From positions 1-53,372 of the forward strand of contig JAGVOD010000047.1 of assembly GCA_020052935.1 (NCBI GenBank): a stretch of 53,372 nt of DNA, written 5' to 3'. The position numbers were made by a program, and so were the translations under genes. This DNA is from an archaeon. Lineage in GTDB: Archaea; Nanobdellota; Nanobdellia; Woesearchaeales; UBA11576. This document shows positions 24,672-33,197 of this stretch, piece by piece. The notes under the pieces were generated by a model. That model was not told the origin of the DNA and made no database searches. It saw only the letters and a program-made list of their open reading frames with translations. Numbering within the stretch: the first letter of the stretch is position 1; every line of letters starts with the position of its first letter.

Positions 24672-25428
24672 TTTTGCTCTCTGTCAGCTTCCTCTCGCCG
24701 AACTTCCCTAGTTTGCCTGTTATGTCTCGCTCGTCGAGACCCCAGCTCTTGAACAGCGCTATCTCTGCCGGGAAGTTGGCGTTCTCGAGCGGTCCGCGGC
24801 ACATTATGCACGGTATCTCCTCGCGTACGCATGCTGCATTGCAGCCTCCGTGCGTAACCGCCCCTAAACAGACTTTCTTCTCGCGCAGGAAGCAGTTCAC
24901 GCCGCGCCGCGGGCACTGGTTGCATACCGGGCCCTCGAATTCCTTGATGAGTTTGCCGTCGAGATAGTTGTTGATGAAATCCATGAACTCTGATTTGAGT
25001 ATCGGGCATCCGTACATGTAGTAGTCCACTTTTATAAAACTGGATATGGGCTGCGCCTCTATCGAGTCAGACAGCATCTTCTGGTTGTATGTGTACTTCC
25101 CTAGTTCTTTGTTCTCGATGAAGTTGCGCATCGCAGGTATGCCGCCGTGGCACGCGCACGCGCCCAGCGCGACGAGGAACTTTGACTTGGCTCTGATCTT
25201 CGCGATCTTCGCAGCTTCCTCTTTTGTGGTTATCGCGCCTTCGACAAACGCGAGGTCGAACTTCACTTTGCGGTTCTTCTGCTTTATGAGATGGAAGTAT
25301 TGCAGGTCTATCTTTTCTAGTATCTTCATCAAGTCGTCCAGGAACAGCACTGTGAATTCGCAGCCTTCGCAACAGGTGAATGAAAAGAAGCCGACTACAG
25401 GTTTTTTCTTTTTGTTTTTCTCAGCCAT
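24649..25428 (-). CDS. [NiFe]-hydrogenase small subunit, second set (group 3-like)
   Basis: A 259-residue FeS subunit of normal length. Cluster ligands appear in FTCCEGCE, GACACHGGIPAMRN, YGCPILK, CNQCPRRGVNC, CLGAVTHGGCNAAC and CIMCRGPLENA. It lacks the long basic tail of the first small subunit, ending only with a short KNGNKTKP. ATG at 25428 is chosen because it yields M-A-E-K like the paralogue and follows AAGAGTGTGAG; a TTG at 25449 is the alternative. Transcribed with the large subunit; the 338-nt upstream gap holds several hairpins. Confidence 0.91.
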   Translation of the reverse strand: MAEKNKKKKPVVGFFSFTCCEGCEFTVLFLDDLMKILEKIDLQYFHLIKQKNRKVKFDLAFVEGAITTKEEAAKIAKIRAKSKFLVALGACACHGGIPAMRNFIENKELGKYTYNQKMLSDSIEAQPISSFIKVDYYMYGCPILKSEFMDFINNYLDGKLIKEFEGPVCNQCPRRGVNCFLREKKVCLGAVTHGGCNAACVREEIPCIMCRGPLENANFPAEIALFKSWGLDERDITGKLGKFGERKLTESKNGNKTKP

Positions 25429-25439
25429 GCTCACACTCT

Positions 25440-25540
25440 TTTTTAGCAAAGCACTTTGCTTTTCGGTTTAAAAACTTTGTGCTGCCAAAACTCGAAAAGT
25501 TTTGTGCACCAAAAGCCAGAAATCCCTTTCTGGCTTTTTC
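25440..25540. promoter_or_regulatory. cluster of perfect hairpins upstream of the second hydrogenase pair
   Basis: The 338-nt gap between divergent genes (25429-25766) holds three stems: AGCAAAG/CTTTGCT at 25445-25460, CAAAACT/AGTTTTG at 25486-25504, and AAAAGCCAGAAA/TTTCTGGCTTTT at 25511-25538 (12 bp, loop TCCC). The last is followed by T residues on the plus strand and resembles an intrinsic terminator. GTTTTTAAACC on the minus strand could be a TATA element. Further right, CACTCGCGAGTG near 25654 is a palindrome, and CTTTATTAATGG near 25674 may serve the GT4 gene. No ORF is convincing here. Confidence 0.5.
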
Positions 25541-25766
25541 GTGTAGTCACTGTTCTGTGTAAATGTTGTGATTTTTTGTTTCCTGATTTTGTCTAGGAAG
25601 CTCTTTTTAGCCGTCCTGATTGGCAACTATTGGTCACCAAAAACCACTCATACCACTCGCGAGTGAAAAAGAATCTTTATTAATGGCCAAACTAGCAAAC
25701 CCATTAGTTAGCAATCCATCCAGTAACTAAAAAAGAGGCAACTGTTTTAGTTCAGTAACCCCCAAA

Positions 25767-27002
25767 ATGAAGGTACTTATGTTTGGGTGGGAATTCCCAC
25801 CTTTCAAAAGCGGCGGTCTCGGCACTGCGTGCTATGACCTGACTAAAGGACTTTCTCGACAAGGTGTCTCTGTCACGTTCGTCATGCCCGCTGCTCCCGA
25901 GGGAGCGAACGCAGAGTTCGTCAAGATTATCGGCGCAAATAATCTCGCGAAAAACATCAAAGTCCGCAAAATAAGCTCTGTTCTAGCTCCGTACCAATCG
26001 TTCTCCTCCTATGACGAGCATCTGAAACAGGTGCGCCTCCTGACAGGGCCGAAATCTAAATCAAACGACATCTATGGCAAGAATCTCGCTGAGGAAGTGC
26101 AGCGTTATGCGATTGTCGCAGAGCACATCGCCAGGGAAGAGCCGCATGATGTCATCCATGTCCATGACTGGATGACGTACCAGGCAGGCATGAATGCGAA
26201 GCGCATTTCAGGCAAGCCTTTGGTCGCGCACATCCATGCGACAGAGTTTGACCGCACGGGAGGGCATCCGAACCAGTTCATAAGCCACATAGAGTACAAA
26301 GGCCTCAAGGCAGCTGATATCGTAATAGCTAACTCCAATTGGACGAAAAAGAACGTAATTGAACAGTACAAGATAGATCCAGGCAAGATTGAGGTTGTCC
26401 ATTGGGGCATTGACGCGGACAGTCCGCACTATCATCTAGGCCAGAAATCTCCATTCGCAGAAGAGAAGACCGTGCTGTTCCTGGGCAGGATAACTATCCA
26501 GAAAGGCCCTGATTATTTCATCGAGGCAGCTGACAGAGTCCTCAAGTATCTGCCCAAGACCAAGTTCGTTGTCGCGGGTTCAGGTGACATGTTCGAGCGT
26601 ATGATCAACCGGGCCGCAGACCTTGGCATACTGAGCAACTTCGTGTTCACAGGTTTCCTAAGCGGAGCGGATGTGCATCGCGCCTTCCAGATGGCAGACC
26701 TTTACGTGATGCCATCTGTATCTGAACCGTTCGGCCTTGTTGCCCTTGAGTCCCTGAAGAACGGCACACCTATCCTGATCTCCAAGCAGTCCGGCGTAAG
26801 CGAAGTGGTGAACCACGCATTGAAGACCGATTTCTGGGATGTGGATGATATGGCTAACAAGATCGTCAACGTGCTGGCATACCCAGAGCTGCACGCCGAG
26901 CTGAAGGAGAACTGCACAAGGGAGGTGCAGAAGTTCAACCTTGACGAGCCTGCGCAGAAGACGCGTGCGATATACGAGAAGGCCCTGTCGATAAGGAGAT
27001 GA
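25767..27002 (+). CDS. GT4-family glycosyltransferase (glycogen/starch synthase-like)
   Basis: A 411-residue GT-B enzyme. The N-terminus MKVLMFGWEFPPFKSGGLG resembles the synthase-type loop, VIHVHDWMTYQAG is the usual domain-linking region, and the C-terminal domain has LFLGRITIQKGPDYFIEAA and the EPFGLVALE donor-binding motif. It probably transfers glucose from a nucleotide sugar to an alpha-glucan, possibly as an alternative glycogen synthase or primer-extending enzyme. It is directly followed by a GH57 amylase and is the first gene of the glycogen block. Exact donor and acceptor are not readable. Confidence 0.87.
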   Translation: MKVLMFGWEFPPFKSGGLGTACYDLTKGLSRQGVSVTFVMPAAPEGANAEFVKIIGANNLAKNIKVRKISSVLAPYQSFSSYDEHLKQVRLLTGPKSKSNDIYGKNLAEEVQRYAIVAEHIAREEPHDVIHVHDWMTYQAGMNAKRISGKPLVAHIHATEFDRTGGHPNQFISHIEYKGLKAADIVIANSNWTKKNVIEQYKIDPGKIEVVHWGIDADSPHYHLGQKSPFAEEKTVLFLGRITIQKGPDYFIEAADRVLKYLPKTKFVVAGSGDMFERMINRAADLGILSNFVFTGFLSGADVHRAFQMADLYVMPSVSEPFGLVALESLKNGTPILISKQSGVSEVVNHALKTDFWDVDDMANKIVNVLAYPELHAELKENCTREVQKFNLDEPAQKTRAIYEKALSIRR

Positions 27003-27029
27003 AGATGCGATGATGGAGGAAAATAAAGC

Positions 27030-28274
27030 ATGGTGAGTGTGTGTTTTTACTTCCAGGTGCATCAGCCTTTCAGGATGCGTAAGTACTCTGTGTTCGAGAT
27101 AGGCAAGCGTCATGACTATTTCGACGACGCCAAGAACATAGAGGTGCTGAAGAAAGTCGCGAGGAAATGCTACCTGCCCGCAAACCAGGTCATGCTGGAG
27201 CTGCTCAACAAGCACCCAGAGTTCAAGATATCATACTCGCTGTCAGGCGTGTTCATGGAGCAGTGCGAGCGCTGGGCGCCCGAGGTGATAGAGAGCTTCA
27301 AGGCCCTTGTCAAGACAGGCCGTGTCGAGATACTCTCGGAGACGTACCACCACTCCCTCGCATACCTCTTCTCCAAGGATGAGTTCAGGGAGCAGGTCAT
27401 GCTGCACAAGAAGAAAGTGAAAGAGCTTTTCAACGCGACTCCGCAGGTCTTCAGGAACACCGAGCTGATCTACAACAACGAGATCGCGAACTTCGTCGAG
27501 GGCATGGGCTTCAAAGGCATCATCGCGGAAGGATGGGATCCTGTGCTGGGCTGGCGCAGCGCGAATTTCGTCTACAAGCCAAAGACAACGAGGAATCTCG
27601 CTCTCCTCATGAAGAACTACCGCCTGTCCGACGACATAGCATTCAGGTTCTCAAACAAGGGCTGGCCTGAATGGCCTCTCACGACAGAGAAGTTCACCCA
27701 GTGGGTGAATAACTTCAACGGCAGCGGCGAGTGCATCAACCTTTTCATGGATTACGAGACATTCGGCGAGCACCAGTGGGAGGATACAGGCATATTCGAT
27801 TTCATGCGCCATCTCCCCTCTGAGATCCTGAAGCATCCTGACAACAATTTCAAGACTCCTTCAGAGCTGATCCGCGAGTCAAAGCCGAAGGATGAGATAG
27901 ACTGCCACAACCTCATCTCGTGGGCAGACCTGGAGAGGGATCTCTCGGCGTGGCTCGGCAACCGCATACAGCAGTCTGCGATAAACAGGCTCTATGCTCT
28001 TGAGAAAGAGGTCAAGGCGACTGACGATCCTGAGATACTGGAAGACTGGCGCAAGCTTCAGACCTCAGACCACTTCTACTACATGTGCACGAAGTGGTTC
28101 TCTGACGGCGATGTGCACAAGTACTTCAATCCTTATGACTCTCCGTATGACTCTTTCATAAATTTCGCGAACATAATGAACGACCTCGTGCTGAGGGTGA
28201 AGTCGTACGAGGATGTGGATAAGGCCGCATCACTAGGTGAGGTGAAATCCGTTGGGATGGGCAAGGCACTATAA
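27030..28274 (+). CDS. GH57 alpha-amylase-like glycoside hydrolase
   Basis: A 414-residue family 57 enzyme acting on alpha-glucans. It begins with CFYFQVHQPFRM (the conserved HQP region), has YSLSGVFMEQ, the probable nucleophile Glu in FRNTELIYNNE and the probable acid Asp in NLFMDYETFGEHQ. The size and motifs fit the alpha-amylase subgroup better than branching enzyme or amylopullulanase. There is no signal peptide, so it acts in the cytoplasm. It starts 27 nt after the GT4 gene and ends next to a DUF5752-like gene, so synthesis and breakdown functions are co-transcribed. Confidence 0.9.
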   Translation: MVSVCFYFQVHQPFRMRKYSVFEIGKRHDYFDDAKNIEVLKKVARKCYLPANQVMLELLNKHPEFKISYSLSGVFMEQCERWAPEVIESFKALVKTGRVEILSETYHHSLAYLFSKDEFREQVMLHKKKVKELFNATPQVFRNTELIYNNEIANFVEGMGFKGIIAEGWDPVLGWRSANFVYKPKTTRNLALLMKNYRLSDDIAFRFSNKGWPEWPLTTEKFTQWVNNFNGSGECINLFMDYETFGEHQWEDTGIFDFMRHLPSEILKHPDNNFKTPSELIRESKPKDEIDCHNLISWADLERDLSAWLGNRIQQSAINRLYALEKEVKATDDPEILEDWRKLQTSDHFYYMCTKWFSDGDVHKYFNPYDSPYDSFINFANIMNDLVLRVKSYEDVDKAASLGEVKSVGMGKAL

Positions 28275-28329
28275 GCAGAAGAGATCCGTCGCCATGCCTG
28301 TCGTGTCCAGGATGAAGAGGCGGGATGAG

Positions 28330-28689
28330 ATGGCGAGAAGGAAGTCGAAGAAGGATGATGTGAAGGAGGCGAAAGCCGCGATAAGGCAAGAGATACCTCC
28401 TGAGAAGTACTTCGTCCTGCGTAGCGGCGTCACTATAAAGGACATCGCGGAGCTCGCATTGGCTCTCGACAGCATAGCTGACTCGGACTTCAGTTTCCAT
28501 GTTAATGATTCGAAGAATGATTTCGCCAACTGGATCGGCGATGTGTTCGGCAATAAGGAGCTGGCAGATTCCATACGTCCGGTAAAAGACAAGAAGGAGA
28601 GCCAGATACTGCTGCTGAAGCACTTGTTTTTAGATAAGGGAATGGACAACAGGAACACGTTTTCAAAAGAGGTGAGGATGGATGGCTGA
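28330..28689 (+). CDS. small DUF5752-like protein
   Basis: About 119 residues. After a basic N-terminus (MARRKSKKDDVKEAK) comes a conserved block: FVLRSGVTIKDIAELALAL, FSFHVNDSKNDFANWIGDV and KELADSI. The block is repeated in the next gene and resembles the DUF5752 family; function is unknown. ATG at 28330 follows GAGGCGGGATGAG; ATGs at 28312 or 28294 and an upstream TTG are alternatives. It overlaps the next gene by 8 nt and the same transcript runs from the GT4 gene to the MinD-like gene. Confidence 0.65.
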   Translation: MARRKSKKDDVKEAKAAIRQEIPPEKYFVLRSGVTIKDIAELALALDSIADSDFSFHVNDSKNDFANWIGDVFGNKELADSIRPVKDKKESQILLLKHLFLDKGMDNRNTFSKEVRMDG

Positions 28690-29362
28690 CTGCCTGGCTA
28701 GACTTGATGCTGAGCGCATGCTTGCGGACGTGCCCGCGGACAAGGTGTTCAGGATGGGCGACAGCTCGACGATAAAGAACCTTGAGGAGCTCTATGATAC
28801 TCTTCAGACCGTCACAGAGGATGTATTCGGCAGTCATGTCGACAGCTCGAAGAACGACTTCGGGAACTGGGTGCGTGACGTCCACAAGGATTATCGGCTC
28901 GCGAACAGCCTTTTCTCGTGCGCAACAAAAGAGGAATGCGTCAATGCTTTAGGGATCCGCCTCTATGAGCTGGAGAAGTGCCTTGAGCCAGCCGTGGCAT
29001 TGCTGCCTGCGCCGGCGCAGGTAGAGCACGCCGCCGCTTCCGAATCCGAATTGCTCGAGGAGCGCCTCATGAAGGTAGAAGACCTTCTTCCTCCTGCAGA
29101 GGCAGCATCGATATTCTTGGAAGAGCCCGAGTCTTCAGCCGCTGATGTAGGGACTGCCCTCGTCACGGGATTCTTCAGCGAGATGGCTTCTGTCTTCTCG
29201 GCAGAAGGCATGAGCCGCGTCGCATCTGACATCAAGGGGATGTTCAGGAGAGAAGATTCTGCATCGACGGACGACGACTTCATAAAAGACCTTGCGCTCT
29301 CTGTCCAGGATGATGGCAGCAAGGATAGGATAATCTCCCATCTGAAGAAGGTGTACAAATGA
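28682..29362 (+). CDS. DUF5752-like protein, long form
   Basis: A 226-residue protein. Residues about 20-75 (VFRMGDSSTIKNLEELYDTL, FGSHVDSSKNDFGNWVRDV, RLANSLF) are a paralogue of the preceding protein. The middle is an acidic, alanine/glutamate-rich linker (about 95-150) and the C-terminus is helical with FFSEMASVFSAEG and a basic end. The long variable linker and the direct ATGA overlap with a MinD-like ATPase suggest an adaptor role for that ATPase; this is inference. AGAGGTGAGG precedes the ATG at 28682. Confidence 0.65.
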   Translation: MADCLARLDAERMLADVPADKVFRMGDSSTIKNLEELYDTLQTVTEDVFGSHVDSSKNDFGNWVRDVHKDYRLANSLFSCATKEECVNALGIRLYELEKCLEPAVALLPAPAQVEHAAASESELLEERLMKVEDLLPPAEAASIFLEEPESSAADVGTALVTGFFSEMASVFSAEGMSRVASDIKGMFRREDSASTDDDFIKDLALSVQDDGSKDRIISHLKKVYK

Positions 29363-30129
29363 AGAATGCGAAGACGATAGGTGTCATCTCTATCAAGGGC
29401 GGTGTAGGCAAGACCACCGTAGTCTCGAACCTCGCGTCTTCCTTGGCGAACCAGTTCGGCAAGCGCGTGCTCGTCGTGGACGGCAACATCTCTGCCCCGA
29501 ACCTAGGGCTGCATCTCGGGATTCTCAACTCGCAAAACACCCTGCATGATGTCTTGTTCAATAACGTCCCTGTATGGAAGGCCGTCCGCAAGTCAGAGTA
29601 TGGCTTCGACGTCATAACCGGCTCGCTCCTCCCGAAGAAGAGCCAGACGCGAGTTAATCCATACAAGCTGCACAATCGCCTGTCTGACATAAAAAAGGAA
29701 TATGACTATGTCATAATCGACTCCTCTCCCAACCTCAACGAGGAGATGCTCTCGACGATGATAGCCTCCGACGAGCTGCTTGTCGTCACCAGCCCGGATT
29801 ATCCTACGCTCAGCTGCACCATGCATGCCGTGAAGGTCGCGAAGGAGCGCAAGACGCCGATACGCGGCCTCGTCCTCAACAAGGTCCGCGACAAGAGCTT
29901 TGAGCTCTCCGTCTCCGATATCGAGAATGCGACAGGCATCCCTGTGCTCTCTGTCATCAATGATGACGTGCGCGTGCTTGAGGCGCTGTCAAAGACAGCT
30001 CCTGCCTCTTCATATTTCCCTGACAAGGATTTTTCGATAGCTTACAACATGCTCGCCTCGAAGATATCCGGCGAAGAGTACAAGGACACGAGGCTGCTTC
30101 CTAGGTTTTTAGGTATATTCAAACGTTGA
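29359..30129 (+). CDS. MinD/ParA-family ATPase with C-terminal amphipathic helix
   Basis: A 256-residue deviant Walker-A ATPase: KGGVGKTTVVSNLASSLA (signature Lys before GGVGKT), VLVVDGNISAPNLGLHLG (Walker A'), and DYVIIDSSPNLNEE (Walker B). The end RLLPRFLGIFKR resembles the membrane-targeting amphipathic helix of MinD. Such ATPases form ATP-dependent dimers on membranes or nucleoid and position proteins or cargo. It lies inside a glycogen-metabolism transcript, coupled to a DUF5752-like gene, and not near cell-division genes, which makes cargo or enzyme positioning a reasonable guess. Confidence 0.85.
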   Translation: MKNAKTIGVISIKGGVGKTTVVSNLASSLANQFGKRVLVVDGNISAPNLGLHLGILNSQNTLHDVLFNNVPVWKAVRKSEYGFDVITGSLLPKKSQTRVNPYKLHNRLSDIKKEYDYVIIDSSPNLNEEMLSTMIASDELLVVTSPDYPTLSCTMHAVKVAKERKTPIRGLVLNKVRDKSFELSVSDIENATGIPVLSVINDDVRVLEALSKTAPASSYFPDKDFSIAYNMLASKISGEEYKDTRLLPRFLGIFKR

Positions 30130-30147
30130 ACTGGATGGATTAATGCA

Positions 30148-30323
30148 GCAGCGCCACCGCCAACAAATACGTAAGCAGTGGCGCCGTGACATGCGAGGCT
30201 TTTCAACAAATCGTTCGCGGGCGTAGCGGGGGGATGCCCCCTACGGGGACGCAGCCCCTTCGACGGCAACAACGCAAGCCGAGCTCACGCGCCACTGCCT
30301 ACCGAAGCCTGGCGTGGCGCTGC
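30148..30323. repeat. structured intergenic repeat, copy 5
   Basis: Terminal inverted repeats GCAGCGCCACCGCCA (30148-30162) and TGGCGTGGCGCTGC (30310-30323) match except for one base. Inner arms GCAGTGGCGCC and GCGCCACTGC, a TGCGAGGCTTTTC segment and the GGGGGGATGCCCCCTACGGGG core (about 30228-30248) are present. It lies between the MinD-like gene and the second glycogen synthase. Confidence 0.85.
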
Positions 30324-30361
30324 GACAGTTAGAGTTAAACCAAAATTATTGGGGTATTTTT

Positions 30362-32197
30362 TTGGCTGAAGAGAAAAGTGGTGAAAAGAAGGTAAATGCA
30401 GATTTCCTCTTCGAAGTGTCGTGGGAGGTCTGCAATAAGGTCGGCGGCATATACACCGTCATAAAGACCAAGATACCTGAGATGCTGAAGAGATACGGGA
30501 CGAATTACCTCCTGGTAGGGCCTTATTTCCACCAGCGCGTGAAGGGCGAGTTCGAGGAGACCGTGGCTCCTGAGCACTGCAAGGCCGCCTGTGACGAATT
30601 GAGGGGCATGGGCATCGTGGTGCATTACGGAAGATGGCTCACGGAGGGCAGCCCTGACACGATACTTATAGATTTCCAGCCGTTCTTTGAGAGGAGCGAT
30701 GATATCAAGAGGAGGCTCTGGGATTCTTTCAAGATAGACTCGCTCCATGCAGCGTTCGACTTCAATGAGCCTGTGGTTTGGGGCTGGGCTGTAGGCATGG
30801 TCATCGAGCGTTTCTCAAACCTTAATCCTGACAAGAAGATAGCCGCGACATTCCACGAGTGGCTTTCAGGCGCTGCTCTGCTCTACCTGAAGTCGCAGAA
30901 GGCCAGGGTCGGTACAGTATTCGTCACCCACGCCACAGTGCTTGGCCGCTGCCTGGCGAACGCAGGCATAGACATCTACTGCCATGATGCTGAAGGACAC
31001 TGTCTCATTGAGACAATGGACTTCGACCGTGAGGCCTACAACAGGAATGTATATACCAAGCACCAGCTTGAGAAGGCCTCTGCGCAGAACGCGGATGTCT
31101 TCGCGACCGTGTCAGAGATCACAGGGATGGAAGCTGAGAGGATACTCAAGAGGGCTCCCGATGTCATCGTGCCGAACGGCCTCGACATCAGCAATTTCCC
31201 GTCGTTCGATGAGATATCGATAATGCACCGCGTCTTCCGCGACAAGATATACCACTTCCTGCTGTTCTACTTCTTCCCTTACTACCACCTGGACATAGAG
31301 GATACGCTCATCTATTTCACGGCGTCAAGGTACGAGTTCCATGATAAAGGCATGGACGTGTTCATCAAGTCTCTCGGCAGGCTGAATGAGCAGCTCAAGT
31401 CAGAGGGCGCGATGCGCAATATCGTCGTGTTCTTCTGGGTGCCTTCAGGGATCCGCGGCATCAACCACGAGATCATCGAGAACAAGATGCTGTTCAAGGA
31501 CATAGAGGATGGGTTGAAGGATAATGCAGAGCATGTCATGTGGCGCGTGCTCAGCACCGTGGTGGCAGACAAGCCTATCACGCGCGACACCATCTTCACG
31601 AAGGAGTTCCTCGCTGACATAAAGAAGAAGGTGATAAAGTTCAAGCGCGAGTCCAAGGTCGCTCCGTTATGCACACACGATCTTTTCGACCCCAATGACC
31701 CGATACTCCGCAGCTTCAGGGAGTGTAGCCTCACGAACTCGGAGGATGACCGCGTCAAGGTCATATTGTATCCTACTTATCTCAACGGCGCTGACAACCT
31801 TCTCGACCTCACGTACTATGAGGCGATACAAGGGTCGCATTTCGGCGTGTTCCCGTCGTTCTATGAGCCGTGGGGATATACCCCGCTCGAGACCGGCGCG
31901 CTCGGCGTCGCTTCTGTCTCGTCTGATCTCGCAGGTTTCGGCAAGCATCTCCTGAACAGCAAGAGCTACAGGGACTTCGGGATCTACGTGCTGGAGAGGA
32001 TGGACAAGAAGGAAGAGGAGGTCGTTGATTCGCTTTCACAGCTGTTGTATTACTTCGCTAACCTGCCCAAGAAGAAGCGCATCGACGCCAAGCTGGAAGC
32101 TAGGAGATTGGCGAACCTCGGCGACTGGGACTTTTTGGGTGAGAACTACATAGACGCGCATAACCTTGCCGTCGAGAAGGTATTCGGAAGACAATAG
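30362..32197 (+). CDS. glycogen synthase, eukaryote-like GT3 family (copy 2)
   Basis: A 611-residue paralogue of the synthase at 550. It has FLFEVSWEVCNKVGGIYTVI, NYLLVGPYF, TFHEWLSGAALLY, TVFVTHATVLGR, CTHDLFDPNDPIL, DDRVKVILYPTYL and the catalytic EPWGYTPLE. TTG at 30362 (M-A-E-E-K) is chosen because GGGGT lies about 8 nt upstream; a GTG at 30314 would extend the protein by 16 residues into the repeat. Both copies keep the motifs, so both are probably active. It is followed by galT-like, hexomutase, debranching enzyme and glucokinase genes. Confidence 0.92.
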   Translation: MAEEKSGEKKVNADFLFEVSWEVCNKVGGIYTVIKTKIPEMLKRYGTNYLLVGPYFHQRVKGEFEETVAPEHCKAACDELRGMGIVVHYGRWLTEGSPDTILIDFQPFFERSDDIKRRLWDSFKIDSLHAAFDFNEPVVWGWAVGMVIERFSNLNPDKKIAATFHEWLSGAALLYLKSQKARVGTVFVTHATVLGRCLANAGIDIYCHDAEGHCLIETMDFDREAYNRNVYTKHQLEKASAQNADVFATVSEITGMEAERILKRAPDVIVPNGLDISNFPSFDEISIMHRVFRDKIYHFLLFYFFPYYHLDIEDTLIYFTASRYEFHDKGMDVFIKSLGRLNEQLKSEGAMRNIVVFFWVPSGIRGINHEIIENKMLFKDIEDGLKDNAEHVMWRVLSTVVADKPITRDTIFTKEFLADIKKKVIKFKRESKVAPLCTHDLFDPNDPILRSFRECSLTNSEDDRVKVILYPTYLNGADNLLDLTYYEAIQGSHFGVFPSFYEPWGYTPLETGALGVASVSSDLAGFGKHLLNSKSYRDFGIYVLERMDKKEEEVVDSLSQLLYYFANLPKKKRIDAKLEARRLANLGDWDFLGENYIDAHNLAVEKVFGRQ

Positions 32198-32220
32198 ATG
32201 ATCAAAAAGAGGTTGTAAAA

Positions 32221-33180
32221 ATGGAGCTTAGGAAAGATTACATCCTTGACCGCTGGGTCATTATCGCGACCGGGCGCGGCAAGAGGCCTGAGGAGTTCAA
32301 GTCAGTTGATGACATCTACGCTAACGATAAAGGCCCGTCCAGCTGTTTCTTCTGCCCTGGCAACGAGTCGCTGACTCCGCCAGAGATAGGCAGGATAAAG
32401 GACGGGGCCGGCTGGAAGATGAGATGGTTCCAGAACAAGTTCAATGCTGTCGACAAGAAAGGCAATCCCTCAGTCAATACAGACAACAAGTTCTTCACGT
32501 ATTCGGATGCGTATGGCAGCCACGAGGTCATAGTTGAGACCAACGACCACAAGAGGCAGATGATAGACCTGAGCGAGGACGAGCTGACTGACCTGCTGAA
32601 GGTCTATACCCGCAGGATAGAGGAGCTGATGAACCAGCCGAACACGAAATACGTGTGCGTGTTCAAGAACGAGGGGCCTAAGGCAGGCACTTCCATCATA
32701 CACTCGCACAGCCAGATCATCTCGCTGAACATACTCCCTCCTGTGGTCAAGGAGAAGCTTGACGCCGTGAAGAAGTATCCATCTTGCCCTTATTGTGAGA
32801 TCCTGAACATCGAGAACAAGAGCTTCAGGCATGTGCATGAGGATGACACGTGCGTGACGTTCACGCCTTACGCCTCGAGGTTCAACTTTGAGGTCTGGAT
32901 AATGCCGAAGAGCCATTACCGCACCCTGATGGACTTCTCTGACGACGAGCTTTTTGACCTCGCAGCAGCCCTGAAGCGCGTGTTGCGTAAGCTCAAGGAG
33001 CTGAACGCGAACTTCAACATCGCGCTATACTATGCTCCGAAGGGCGAGGATCTGCATTTCCACATAGAAATCCTGCCGCGCCTGGCCAACTGGGCCGGCT
33101 TTGAGCTAGGTTCAGGAGTGGTGATAAACGTCGTGAGCCCTGAGGACGCAGCGAAGTTCTACAGGGGCGAGCACAAGTAG
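32221..33180 (+). CDS. galT: galactose-1-phosphate uridylyltransferase-like nucleotidyltransferase
   Basis: A 319-residue HIT-superfamily enzyme. Two half-domains are visible: MELRKDYILDRWVIIATGRGKRP with the zinc-site Cys pair in SSCFFCPGNE, and CPYCEILNIENK later. The catalytic HIT-like triad is IIHSHSQI, and LHFHIEILPRL closes the second half. GalT moves UMP between UDP-glucose and hexose-1-phosphate; relatives act as ADP-glucose phosphorylases. No galactose genes lie nearby and no glucose-1-phosphate nucleotidyltransferase is in the window, so it may serve the glycogen sugar-nucleotide pool. GAGGTTG precedes the ATG. Confidence 0.85.
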   Translation: MELRKDYILDRWVIIATGRGKRPEEFKSVDDIYANDKGPSSCFFCPGNESLTPPEIGRIKDGAGWKMRWFQNKFNAVDKKGNPSVNTDNKFFTYSDAYGSHEVIVETNDHKRQMIDLSEDELTDLLKVYTRRIEELMNQPNTKYVCVFKNEGPKAGTSIIHSHSQIISLNILPPVVKEKLDAVKKYPSCPYCEILNIENKSFRHVHEDDTCVTFTPYASRFNFEVWIMPKSHYRTLMDFSDDELFDLAAALKRVLRKLKELNANFNIALYYAPKGEDLHFHIEILPRLANWAGFELGSGVVINVVSPEDAAKFYRGEHK

Positions 33181-33197
33181 TGAGAGAGGCATGGACG

